Positions 1 through 8,509 of a stretch of 64,000 bases of DNA are shown piece by piece; the stretch's first letter is position 1; the number at the start of each line of letters is the position of its first letter. Source of the DNA: an uncultured Clostridia bacterium (GTDB lineage Bacteria; Bacillota; Clostridia; TANB77; CAG-508); NCBI GenBank assembly GCA_934167835.1, contig CAKPLZ010000001.1:172087-236086 (forward strand), given 5' to 3'. Under the pieces are notes generated by a model. That model was not told the DNA's origin. It did not search any database and was given only the letters and a program-made list of their open reading frames with translations. The position numbers and the translations under genes were made by a program.

Positions 1-990
1 TGTTGTTGGTAAGCATTTTGTTGTATTTATAATCTCAGTAATATCAATATTTACTTCTTTTGGTATTACAAGTAAGCCTAGTGATGCGATTAGTATTTCT
101 CTTATTGTAATAATAGGAACTGTGTTTCCATTGGTAACATACGTAAGAATAGCATTTCCTACACAAAATCCAATAATTACTCCAATTTTTCCAAGTTTAT
201 TTAATATACCCGCAATCATTCCTGATATTGCATAAGATGCTACTAATATTGGGCTTGTAGAATTTATAATTCCAAGTACCATTCCTATAGTAATTCCGGC
301 CGTACCTCCAACTAACATTCCGTTTTTCCATCCTAAGAATAATACTAACATAACGCTAAATATATTTGTAATTGATAATCCAAAGATGTGTAATTTACTA
401 AATGCGCATAAAGCTATTGAGATTATTAGGCTTGCTCCCATAACTTCTTCTATTGCAAAAGCTTTTTTATTTCCATATTCAGTGATTACTATTATTGAAT
501 TTGCAAATATTTTATAAAAAATGTATGTAATTATTCCCATTGCAATGCTTGATATTAAATCATATACTAAAAAAACTCCAAAGAACATTTTACTTGCTTG
601 AACAGCAAATGCTGATATTGCTACATATATTCCAAGTTTTTGTTTTTCATTTTTATCTGGTTCTTGAATTTTAGGTCTAAAAATCAAAATCATTACAATA
701 AATAGCAAAGAACTTAAAAGAAATGTTAAAACTCCACTAATTCCAAAACCAATTGCTGTTCCTATTAATACTGCTACGCCTAATATTCCTACCGGAATTT
801 TATTGCTACATGCTGCAGCAAATATTGCTAGTCCAAATGGTGCAATTTCCTTATTAAAGCCTACCATTGATACTAAAAAAGCCACACAATATAAAACAAT
901 ATCATTAATTTTCAAAAGACTTTTTATATCAATTTTTCTCTTTACTTTTTCTTCCTGTTCAAAAGTTTTATTATTTATATTTTGGAACAT
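1..990 (-). CDS. spoIIE: Stage II sporulation protein E, N-terminal membrane part (partial)
   Basis: The gene enters from the left edge, so only about the first 330 codons are present. The translation is almost entirely hydrophobic, with about ten predicted membrane helices after a charged N-terminus of about 35 residues. This matches the membrane domain of SpoIIE, the septum-located phosphatase that activates sigma F in the forespore. The PP2C phosphatase domain would lie beyond the window. The ATG at 990 is preferred over the one at 1002 because the AAAGG motif lies directly against the upstream ATG. No in-frame CGG occurs. Identity rests on the hydrophobic profile and the promoter (1022-1054), since the catalytic domain is missing. 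Another polytopic protein cannot be fully excluded. Confidence 0.72.
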   Translation of the reverse strand, partial: MFQNINNKTFEQEEKVKRKIDIKSLLKINDIVLYCVAFLVSMVGFNKEIAPFGLAIFAAACSNKIPVGILGVAVLIGTAIGFGISGVLTFLLSSLLFIVMILIFRPKIQEPDKNEKQKLGIYVAISAFAVQASKMFFGVFLVYDLISSIAMGIITYIFYKIFANSIIVITEYGNKKAFAIEEVMGASLIISIALCAFSKLHIFGLSITNIFSVMLVLFLGWKNGMLVGGTAGITIGMVLGIINSTSPILVASYAISGMIAGILNKLGKIGVIIGFCVGNAILTYVTNGNTVPIITIREILIASLGLLVIPKEVNIDITEIINTTKCLPTT

Positions 991-1021
991 TTGAGTTTTC
1001 ATCCTTTCTAGTTTTTGTTTT

Positions 1022-1054
1022 ATTATACTACTTTTATTTTGATTATTTTGTCAT
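1022..1054 (-). promoter_or_regulatory. Candidate Spo0A-dependent promoter of spoIIE
   Basis: On the minus strand a TATAAT (1022-1027) lies 21 bases from ATGACA (1049-1054), and TGACAAA (1047-1053) differs by one base from the Spo0A box TGWCGAA. Unusually long 21-22 base spacing and 0A boxes near -35 are known for sigma A promoters switched on by Spo0A, including spoIIE of Bacillus. Binding is inferred. Confidence 0.5.
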
Positions 1055-1095
1055 AATTAGTAAGCTAGTCCAAAAAGTTTTTTACATTGTTCAAC

Positions 1096-1123
1096 AAAAT
1101 GGGTGCATTCATACACCCATTTT
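1096..1123 (-). terminator. Intrinsic terminator after gdpP
   Basis: The stem ATGGGTG/CACCCAT with an 8-base loop is followed on the minus strand by TTTTGTT, seven bases past the gdpP stop codon. Confidence 0.7.
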
Positions 1124-1129
1124 CTTTAG

Positions 1130-3135
1130 TTATACATTATTTTCTGTAAAGTATTCATTTATTCTTATTATCAACTCTGTTTTTGCTTCTTCCATAGTTA
1201 GTCCTTCAATTTGAGCTCCTGCAAGTGTTATATGGCCTCCTCCTCCGTAATTTTTCAAGTATCACTTGCACATTTATATCTCCGATTGAACGGCCACTTA
1301 TGCATATTTTATCTCCAAGATGTCCTAAAACAAATGATGCTGTAATATTGCTTATTGTAAGTAATTCGTCTGCTGCTTTTGCACAAATTAAATTTGCGTT
1401 TTTATCTTTTTCCTCATAAACAGATATTGCAATTGTGTCATTTACTATTTCTGCATTTTTTACGATTTCTGCAATTACATTATAGCTTTCCAAATCACTT
1501 TGGAACCATTTTTTCACTTTAATTATGTCTATTCCATATTTTCTTAAATATGCTGCTGCTTCAAATGTTCTAACTCCTGTTTTAAATGTAAAGTTTTTTG
1601 TATCCATCATTATTCCTGCATATAAGCTTTCTGCTTCAATTTGTTCCAAAACTACTGGTTTTGTTGCATATTCTACAACCTCTGTTACAAGTTCTGCTGC
1701 TGAAGATGCATAAGCTTCATGGAATGTCAAAATTGCATTTTCTATAAAGTCTTCTGATTTTCTATGGTGATCTATTATAACAATTTTCTCTGTTTTTTCA
1801 AGTAATTCTGGTACTTCTACATAGCTTCTTTTATGTGTATCTACAACAACTAACAATGTGTTTGGTGATATAATATTTAAAGCCTGTGCTTTATCTATCA
1901 TTACATTTCCATACCCTTGTTCTTTTAGTGCTTTTATTAGATTTTCTAATGATAGTCCATAAGTATCATTTACAATATATGCATCTTTTTGCAATGTTTT
2001 TGCAAGTCTATATATTCCAAGGCTTGAGCCCATAGAATCTATATCTCCATTTACATGCCCCATCACCATTACATTTTCTGCTTTTGCAATTAATTCTTCT
2101 AATGCATGTGATATAACTCTGGCTTTGACTTTCGTTCTTTTTTCCACTTCTTGAGCTTTTCCTCCGAAGAAAGTATATTTTCCGTTCTTTTCTTATTACG
2201 GCTTGGTCTCCACCTCTACCTAAAGCTATATCCATTGCAACTGTAGCTGATTCATATTTTTCATAATTTGTATTTCCTTCGTTAGATATCGCAATACTTA
2301 AAGTAATTGGCATTCCCTCTTCTGTTTCAATTTCCTTAATTTCATCCAAAATTGTAAATTTGCTATTTTCAAGTTCTTCAAGATATTGTTGTTCAAAAAC
2401 TAAAACATAAGTGTCTCTATCCTTTTTTATCATTAATCCGCCAGTTAAATTTGCCCATTCATAAAGTTTTTTCTCAATTGTAGCAATTAATTGAGGTTTA
2501 TTATCTTCTGGAATTCTTTGAATTATTTCCTCATAATTATCAAGCATAATAATTCCCATACATGTTTTGGCATTATTTAATTTTTTAGCTAAATTAATTT
2601 CTCTTGTTATATCAATAAAATACAAAGTTATCATATATTTTACTTCTTTTTTTCTGTCTCTTTTTCTTGGCTTAGTATATTCCCCAATAACATGATATAT
2701 TTTATTATTAATGCTTACTTGCTTATCTATAGTAAAATTATTTTTATCAATTTCCTGTTTAATCTCTTTTGCTAAATCATCTATATACGCATTTATACCA
2801 ATATTTGCAAATTCTTTATTAAAGCTAGAACTTCTCCATATAACATTTCCACTGGTTTCTAAAATAATAAGTGGAAAAGGTGAATTTATCAATGTATTTT
2901 TAGCTGCTGAATCAACAGAATAAGTAAGTTCATTAATATAACTTGAAAGCTCACTTTTTCTCTTATTATAGACCCAAATTGTATATAGAATTATTCCAAC
3001 ATATAAAATAATTGATGGAATAATAAATAATACGTTATTTATACAAAGCACTAGTAAGACTAATGCAATAATTATTAAATAAATCTTAGTCTTGGACTCA
3101 ATCTTTTCTAATGCCTTAATATTATAATTCGACAT
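1130..3135 (-). CDS. gdpP: Cyclic-di-AMP phosphodiesterase GdpP, with two +1 recoding sites
   Basis: GdpP is a membrane enzyme that cleaves c-di-AMP to pApA. The protein has two N-terminal helices (about residues 18-60), a PAS-like region, a degenerate GGDEF domain, then a DHH-DHHA1 phosphodiesterase with GHVNGDIDSMG, IDHHR and the GGGGH motif. The zero frame closes soon after the GGDEF domain. Skipping C of the CGG at 2182-2184 restores KEGKYTFFGGKAQEVEKR and the whole DHH domain. A second CGG at 1245-1247 must be skipped to give KLGGGGHITLAGAQIEG. Reconstructed length is about 667 residues, normal for the family. The second site falls on the first glycine of the catalytic-domain GGGGH motif, so an unshifted product would lack it. 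A promoter lies at 3164-3192. Confidence 0.93.
1245..1247 (-). other. +1 recoding site 2 in gdpP (CGG-A)
   Basis: The context is AAA TTA CGG AGG. Skipping C gives TTA GGA GGA GGA GGC CAT, restoring the DHHA1 GGGGH motif. Unshifted reading gives LRRRRPYNTCRSSN and a stop. Confidence 0.88.
2182..2184 (-). other. +1 recoding site 1 in gdpP (CGG-A)
   Basis: The context is AAA GAA CGG AAA. Skipping C gives GAA GGA AAA TAT ACT TTC TTC GGA GGA, the conserved FFGGK stretch before the DHH domain. The later CGG at 2164-2166 is in frame only if this one is read straight. Confidence 0.87.
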
Positions 3136-3163
3136 AAAAAACTCCCCTTCTTATCACCTATCT

Positions 3164-3192
3164 ATTTTACTGCAAAACCGCGATTTTGTCAA
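3164..3192 (-). promoter_or_regulatory. Sigma A-type promoter of gdpP
   Basis: TTGACA (3187-3192) and TAAAAT (3164-3169) are separated by 17 bases. A GGGGAG ribosome binding site lies between the promoter and the ATG at 3135. Confidence 0.7.
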
Positions 3193-3211
3193 CTTTTTTA
3201 GCTAGTCTAGC

Positions 3212-3241
3212 AAAAAACAAAAGCCCTATTTTAGGCTTTTG
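3212..3241 (-). terminator. Intrinsic terminator after the traX-like gene
   Basis: The stem CAAAAGCC/GGCTTTTG is followed on the minus strand by a run of six T, just past the stop at 3250. Confidence 0.75.
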
Positions 3242-3249
3242 CTCTATTA

Positions 3250-3943
3250 TTATATTACAAAAATTAAATATAATGCTAAAAGATGTACTGGATAAAACCA
3301 ATATAGTAAATGTTTATCATCATGTCCTTTTTTATTGTTATAACAACAAATTGGTACTATAGCCAAAATTGTAAATACCATAAATGGTGTAAAAAATACT
3401 ATAGCATTTCTAATTACACCTATACCGTACCTATAATATTTTAATACTCTACACAAATAATATACAATTGTACTTCCGGTAAAAATAGAAGCTTTTGCAA
3501 TTTTATTGTTTTCTGTAACATGGAAAATAAATGTTATAAGAACTCCAAAGAAGCCATAATCACACCTTAAAATCTCTGCAATAGCACCTATTGCTAGTAA
3601 TGAAAGGTTTCCAATTATACGTCCTTTTTTCTCATAAATAATAATAGTTACAAGCCCAAAAAGCAAAGTAAAAATAACATTCAACCCCATGGTATTACTA
3701 TAAATTGAAGAAAAAAGCAAAAATGGAATCTCAGAAATTATTGCAAAAACAAGTAATCTCAAACAATATTTTTTCAAATTCTTTGTGTACCTATACCCTT
3801 GGGATATCTGAAAAGCAAAAATAGGAAAAGCCAGTCTTCCGAATTAGATTCAAAGCCGATGTTTTCCCATCATAAATTAAATACCCCGCATGGTCCATAA
3901 GCATTGACACACATGCTATAATCTTTAGCATAAAAGCACTCAA
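3250..3943 (-). CDS. TraX-family membrane protein, with one +1 recoding site
   Basis: The protein is polytopic, about 230 residues. It starts at a TTG (3943) with AGGAG eight bases upstream, giving the TraX-like opening IIACVSMLMDHAG. The family contains TraX, the F-pilin acetylase, but chromosomal Firmicute members have no assigned substrate. At 3839-3841 the zero frame meets CGG. Skipping C restores NLIGRLAFPIFAFQISQGYR, the hallmark G-R-x-A-F-P-I-F-A-F motif, and joins the C-terminal part (helices to 3250). Unshifted reading stops within 14 codons. It is monocistronic, with its own promoter (3978-4006) and terminator. Confidence 0.85.
3839..3841 (-). other. +1 recoding site in the traX-like gene (CGG-A)
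   Basis: The context is CTA ATT CGG AAG. Skipping C gives ATT GGA AGA CTG GCT TTT CCT, the conserved IGRLAFP motif. The site is codon 35, so nearly the whole protein depends on it. Confidence 0.88.
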
Positions 3944-3977
3944 ACTTCATTCTCCTAACTATAAATTTATACTAATA

Positions 3978-4006
3978 TTTATAGCATAGCTTGATGTAAA
4001 AGTCAA
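3978..4006 (-). promoter_or_regulatory. Sigma A-type promoter of the traX-like gene
   Basis: TTGACT (4001-4006) and TATAAA (3978-3983) have 17-base spacing. The promoter sits directly after the ytxC stop codon. Confidence 0.7.
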
Positions 4007-4009
4007 TCT

Positions 4010-4832
4010 TCAAGTTTGTGGTATTTTTTCTCTATTGTTTACTATTTCTACTCTGTTTTCAAAAATCATTTTCAAAGTATTTATAAAATCATCTTCCTTT
4101 TGTTCTGAATGAATAAATAGTTTTTCTGGGAGAAGAGTTAATATTGCATTTAGATTTAGGTCATTTGAGGAAAATGTTATGTCTGATAGATATTGTTTTG
4201 GAATTGCATTTTTGTTTATCTCTATAGGGTTCATGTTTTCATCTAGTAGTACTGATTTTTCATTCTTGTACACTAAATGCAGTTCTTTTGTGTTTGATGG
4301 TGTGTTTTGAATGTAGTCTTTAAGTAGCATTATAAATTCATTATATTCTCGCTCAATAATAAATTTATTTACACACATATCTACAAGGCTATCTAATTCC
4401 TTTAAATATTCTTTAAGTTTAAAATTAACAAATCCATCCAAAATAACATATTTATTTTCTTGAAAAAACTTAAAAAATTCATTTGTAATAATATTTACCA
4501 TAATTATAGAACTTGAAAAATCAATGTTTGTTAAACATATATTATATATTTTTCGTTTTTCTTCGGTTGTGAAATAAAAATAATTAGAATTTATAAATTT
4601 TTGTATTATTACTGGCTCATAAAAATCTGTTACAATATATGCAAGCAAAAGAGAAATTTTTTTTAAGAACGCTTCTTGTTTTTTGCCGAGTATAGTGAAT
4701 TATAATATTCGTATATATTTTAAAATCTCTACAGGATACATAAACATCACCTATTCCAAAATATTCAAGCTCATTTAGTAGATTATTAATTATATTTTTA
4801 TTATTAGTCTTTATACTGATAGTTTTTCTCAA
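4010..4832 (-). CDS. ytxC: YtxC-like sporulation protein, with one +1 recoding site
   Basis: The product is about 273 residues and resembles YtxC-family sporulation proteins, with GFVNFKLKEYLKELDSLVD and YNEFIMLLKDY segments typical of that family. No reaction is known. The start is taken as TTG 4832, which has GGAGGG eight bases upstream. The ATG at 4853 would place that Shine-Dalgarno inside the gene. The CGG at 4686-4688 must be skipped to join the N-terminal 48 codons to the rest. The Shine-Dalgarno lies in a long hairpin (4831-4909) that also looks like a terminator for the upstream gene, so expression may be attenuated. Confidence 0.8.
4686..4688 (-). other. +1 recoding site in ytxC (CGG-C)
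   Basis: The context is TAT ACT CGG CAA. Skipping C gives ACT GGC AAA AAA CAA GAA, leading straight into FLKKISLLLAYIVTDFYEP. Unshifted reading ends 26 codons later. Confidence 0.84.
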
Positions 4833-4909
4833 AAAAAATCCCTCCGAATTCATAAATATATTATCTACTAAAATCTCTTTAGATATTCATATATTATGAA
4901 TTCAGAGGG
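4831..4909 (-). promoter_or_regulatory. Long hairpin: terminator or attenuator holding the ytxC ribosome binding site
   Basis: Arms at 4894-4909 and 4840-4855 pair over 16 bases with one G-U pair, and TATCTA/TAGATA can pair inside. The downstream arm ends in the GGAGGG Shine-Dalgarno of ytxC and is followed by ATTTTTTTT, whose last two T begin the TTG start codon. The structure could end transcription of the branching-enzyme gene, or hide the ytxC ribosome binding site in read-through RNA. The mechanism is inferred. Confidence 0.7.
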
Positions 4910-4918
4910 AATCTGTTA

Positions 4919-6511
4919 CTATTTATATATCATGTAATCAATCTCTGGGAAAATACAATCTTTCTTTTGTATCTGTTTTAAATACTCGCTATCAATCTTG
5001 TCCTCTTTTATTTGATAGTAAAGAGTTGTAAACCTTCCTATATGATCTTTTATTCTTTTCTTTGCATAATCAACCATTGTTCCATTAGTTATAATAAATA
5101 GCCAATCACTACTTTGTGCCAATAACAATTCACGTGCACATTGATTTAGTGCTCTTCTTCTTAATGTTTTTTTCTCATTTGGATATAAGTTTGCAAGTTC
5201 AACCATTCTATCACCTGCAACATGTAAATGTCTATGAGCATAATCATTTGTACTATTAAGCCATACTTCACTATATCCATTTGCTCCCCAACTTGAAATA
5301 CATGGTGATGCTTCCTGCATTTCTGGATATTTATCTATATATTCACCTGGAGTAATTAACTTAAAATTACCTTCATCATAGTAAATTTTTTTAAACAATA
5401 TATATAACCAATATGGTCCTTCATACCACCAATGTCCATAAAGTTCTGCATCATAAGGGCATACTATAAGAGGTTTTGTAGGTGCCATTACTTCTGATAA
5501 TTCATTTATTTGTTTAACTCTTGAATCGAAAAAATGACCTGCTTGCTTTTCTGCTGAATCTTGTGCCCATTGAACATTGTAGTAATCCTTAAAATCACCT
5601 TTTGAAGTTATCCTATAATACTTAATACCAGTATTTACTCTAGCACCGTTTTTTGCAATATATGGCTTAATATAATCATAGTCAGCATCATATCCAATAT
5701 CTCTATAAAATTCACGATAATTGAAATCGCCAGGATATCCACATACTGAACTCCATACTTGCCTTGAGCTTTCTATATCCCTACCAAAAGCCACAATTCC
5801 GCCAGGTGATACTATAGGCGCAAACGTACCAAATACTGGTGTTGGATCTGCATATAATATTCCATGAGACTCAGTAATTATGTACTCAATTCCAAACTCT
5901 TTTAAATATTTATCTGCCTCTGGTACATATCCACATTCAGGAAGCCAGATTCCTCTTGGAGGTTTTCCAAAATACTTTTTATATGTTTCAACTCCTACTC
6001 CAATTTGAGCTTTTACAGTTTTTTCATTTACATACAAAATTGGAAAATAGCCATGTGTTGCTCCACAAGTAATTATTTCCAATACTCCAATATCTTGAAA
6101 ATGCTTAAATGCATTTATTAAATTGCACTTAAATACATCTCTAAAAATGTGTAAATCATTTGTATATCTTTCTAAATAATATTTTGAAAGTTCATTTAGC
6201 CTTGAATCATACGCTGTTCTTTTTACCTCTTTTTCACAAAGTTCTATGTGTTTTTTCAAATACTTAATATACCTTCTTTGTAATAGCTTATTATCAAACA
6301 TATTTAATAAAGGGGGAGTAAGCGACATAGTAATTCTAAAATCTACTTTTTCCTCCTCTAATTTTTTGAAATTAAGAAGTAATGGTATATATGTTTCAGA
6401 TGTTGCTTCATATAACCATTCTTCCTCTAAATAATCTTCACTTTCAGGGTGATGTATAAAAGGTAAATGTGCATGCAAGATAAAGCTTACATATCCCTTA
6501 GTTTTATCCAT
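4919..6511 (-). CDS. GH57 1,4-alpha-glucan branching enzyme
   Basis: The protein of 530 residues belongs to the glycoside hydrolase family 57 branching-enzyme group. It would form alpha-1,6 branches in glycogen-like glucans in the cytoplasm. Visible motifs are the N-terminal HAHLPFIHHPE, the nucleophile region IWLPECGYVPEA with Glu192, and the acid/base region CPYDAELYGHWWYEGP with Asp354. The C-terminal third is the helical domain found in these branching enzymes. It sits 14 bases downstream of a DUF4912 gene. The pairing suggests a shared role in storage polymer metabolism, possibly in sporulation given the neighbours. There is no CGG codon in frame. Confidence 0.9.
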   Translation of the reverse strand: MDKTKGYVSFILHAHLPFIHHPESEDYLEEEWLYEATSETYIPLLLNFKKLEEEKVDFRITMSLTPPLLNMFDNKLLQRRYIKYLKKHIELCEKEVKRTAYDSRLNELSKYYLERYTNDLHIFRDVFKCNLINAFKHFQDIGVLEIITCGATHGYFPILYVNEKTVKAQIGVGVETYKKYFGKPPRGIWLPECGYVPEADKYLKEFGIEYIITESHGILYADPTPVFGTFAPIVSPGGIVAFGRDIESSRQVWSSVCGYPGDFNYREFYRDIGYDADYDYIKPYIAKNGARVNTGIKYYRITSKGDFKDYYNVQWAQDSAEKQAGHFFDSRVKQINELSEVMAPTKPLIVCPYDAELYGHWWYEGPYWLYILFKKIYYDEGNFKLITPGEYIDKYPEMQEASPCISSWGANGYSEVWLNSTNDYAHRHLHVAGDRMVELANLYPNEKKTLRRRALNQCARELLLAQSSDWLFIITNGTMVDYAKKRIKDHIGRFTTLYYQIKEDKIDSEYLKQIQKKDCIFPEIDYMIYK

Positions 6512-6525
6512 AGTTAGTCTCCTTT

Positions 6526-7374
6526 TTACATTTTTGAACTTGGATTTTTCTTTTCTAAATCCTGCAATTCATCATTTTTATATATTTTTTTATAGATATC
6601 ATAGATATTATAAATTCTACCAATGTATTTCATAAATTGAAATTGTGACACTTCTTTTGAATGTTTTTCATTAGTTTTTACATTTCTGAAAAATAATACC
6701 TTTTGATTTTTTTCGAATAATATGTGATTATTTGGTGCTTCAATTGTGTTAGAAGAAGCAACATATAAATAATCATTTGGTATTATATTGTTTTTTTGCT
6801 TTGCTCTTCTTCCTAATTCTATTTCATAATCACACTTTGCATCATTTACTTTGAAATACCAACTGTTCGCAAAGTCATTTACCTCTATTTCGAAATAATA
6901 ATTCATTGTTTTATTATGAACTATTAAAACAGGAACTGTCTCCTCAAAAAAGTTTTTTCCATATTCCTCTTCATATTTTTTTCTATCTTCATCTGATATA
7001 TCCCAATAAACAAATAATGTATTTGGTGTTTGTGCCAGTATTTTTACAATTGTTTGATTATATCTATATGGTAAATCATAGTATTCCATTATTTCTGGTT
7101 TTTTAACTGGTGCTTTTCTTTTTGTTGTTTTTGTAACTGGTACTTTCTTTTTAGTGTTTTGAGTTGTTCTTTTTTTCGCTACACTTTTTGCTCTTCCAGT
7201 GTTTCTTGGTTTTGCTGTATTTTTTGCTTTTTCAGTAGTCTTCTTTTTTGTTACACTCTTTGTTTTATCTGCTGTTTTTGCTACTTTTCCAGAACCATTC
7301 TTCACTTCTTTTTTTGCACCTGTAGCTTTTGAAGGAGCACTTGTCTTCTTCGTCTCCTTAGTACTTTTTCGCAT
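6526..7374 (-). CDS. DUF4912 protein with Lys/Thr-rich basic tail
   Basis: The 282-residue protein has an unusual N-terminal third (residues 1-93) made almost only of Lys, Thr, Ala, Arg and Ser. A compact domain follows, with VYWDISDED near residue 128 and WYFKV near residue 170, as in DUF4912 proteins. That domain is often linked to glucan-active enzymes, and the branching enzyme follows directly. The basic tail could bind nucleic acid or an anionic polymer. This is inferred. The ATG at 7374 has an AGGAGG eight bases upstream. Confidence 0.75.
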   Translation of the reverse strand: MRKSTKETKKTSAPSKATGAKKEVKNGSGKVAKTADKTKSVTKKKTTEKAKNTAKPRNTGRAKSVAKKRTTQNTKKKVPVTKTTKRKAPVKKPEIMEYYDLPYRYNQTIVKILAQTPNTLFVYWDISDEDRKKYEEEYGKNFFEETVPVLIVHNKTMNYYFEIEVNDFANSWYFKVNDAKCDYEIELGRRAKQKNNIIPNDYLYVASSNTIEAPNNHILFEKNQKVLFFRNVKTNEKHSKEVSQFQFMKYIGRIYNIYDIYKKIYKNDELQDLEKKNPSSKM

Positions 7375-7473
7375 TAAAAATCCTCCTTAGTAAAAATATT
7401 ATTCATTACTTCATAATATATATCAAAACACAAATAAATTCAAGAGGAAATTGGAAAAATTTTAAAATTTATT

Positions 7474-8428
7474 TTAATTTTGTTGTATTGCAAAATTAAT
7501 ACCACGAGCCACTACATCTTTCATATTTTCTATTAAATCATCAATTTCTTTTGGTGTTACTATTAAGTTATATTCTTTTGGTATTAAAGCTTCTCTTATT
7601 AGTTCATATTTGTTAGTATTTTTAAGTTCATTTAAATAGTCATTTGATTTTGCTTCTTTTTGTAATTTTTCTATAAATAAATCTATACTATCTGAAGCTA
7701 TTGTTGCTGCTTCTACAACCATCGGTACCCCTATTGCAATTACTGGTATTCCAAGGGTTCTTTGGCTTATTTCATTTCTTACATTTCCAACTCCAGCACC
7801 TGGAACAATTCCTGTATCTGCAATTTGAACTGTACTGCTAATTCTTTCTATACTTTTTGAAGATAAACTATCTATTACTATTAATAATTTGGGATTAATA
7901 TTTTGGGCTATTCCTTTTATTATTTCTGCTGTTTCAATTCCAGTTGTTCCAAGTACTCCTGGTGCTATTGCTGTTACTGGTCTTGTGTTTGGGTCTATAT
8001 ACTGAGCTGCATATTTTAAAAGATGTCTTGTTATATCTATGTCTTTTACGACTTTTGGCCCGAAGGGAATCTGGGGTCACATAAGCATTTCCTAGCCCGA
8101 CAACTAAGATATCTCCTTTTTCATCTATATGTTTTTCTATTAGTGGTCTTAATTCTTTTGTTACTGTTTGTGCTCCTTTTTGAATTTCGTCATTATCTGC
8201 AATTTTTAAACTTTTAATATCAACTGTTATATATGTTCCAATGGGCTTGCCAAGTGCTTCAGCTCCTTTATCATTTACTATTTTTACTCTAGATATTTTA
8301 ATCTTTTCATCAATTGTTTCTTCTTCTGTTTCAATTCCTTCAATATTATTTTCAATATTGTTGGCTTTTCTGTAGATATCATTTCTTTCTACAGCAAGGT
8401 CTGTATTAAAATTAAACATACTTTTCAT
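7474..8428 (-). CDS. gpr: Spore germination protease GPR, with one +1 recoding site
   Basis: GPR degrades small acid-soluble spore proteins at germination. It is made as a zymogen in the forespore. The reconstructed protein is about 317 residues. It has NTDLAVER after the propeptide start, LVVGLGN, VTPDSLGPKV, a TRHL motif, GTTGIET, and GAGVGNVRNEIS later. The zero frame fails at CGG 8060-8062. Skipping C restores the family sequence DSLGPKVVKDIDITRHL. Starts are possible at 8428 or 8419, and AAAGG suits 8419 slightly better. The gene lies directly after the terminator of the repeat protein, so it probably has its own sporulation promoter, though I see no clear sigma G sequence. Confidence 0.93.
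8060..8062 (-). other. +1 recoding site in gpr (CGG-G)
   Basis: The context is TCC CTT CGG GCC. Skipping C gives CTT GGG CCA AAA GTC GTA, the invariant LGPKVV of GPR. Unshifted reading loses this and the catalytic core. Confidence 0.9.
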
Positions 8429-8479
8429 CCTTTCTTTTGTTTTATTTTTTTCTTTTTTTGTTTTTTTATACAAAAAAAT

Positions 8480-8502
8480 CCTAGACTATTGTTTAGTCTA
8501 GG
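8480..8502 (-). terminator. Intrinsic terminator after the wall-anchored repeat gene
   Basis: The stem CCTAGAC/GTCTAGG with a 9-base loop is followed on the minus strand by ATTTTTTT. Confidence 0.85.
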
Positions 8503-8509
8503 ACAAAAA

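Noticed and set aside
803..994. Plus-strand frame inside spoIIE
   Set aside because: It is the antisense of a long hydrophobic minus-strand frame and has no ribosome binding site.
2164..2166. A third recoding site in gdpP
   Set aside because: This CGG is in frame only if the one at 2182-2184 is read straight. The family sequence supports the first site, after which this one is out of frame.
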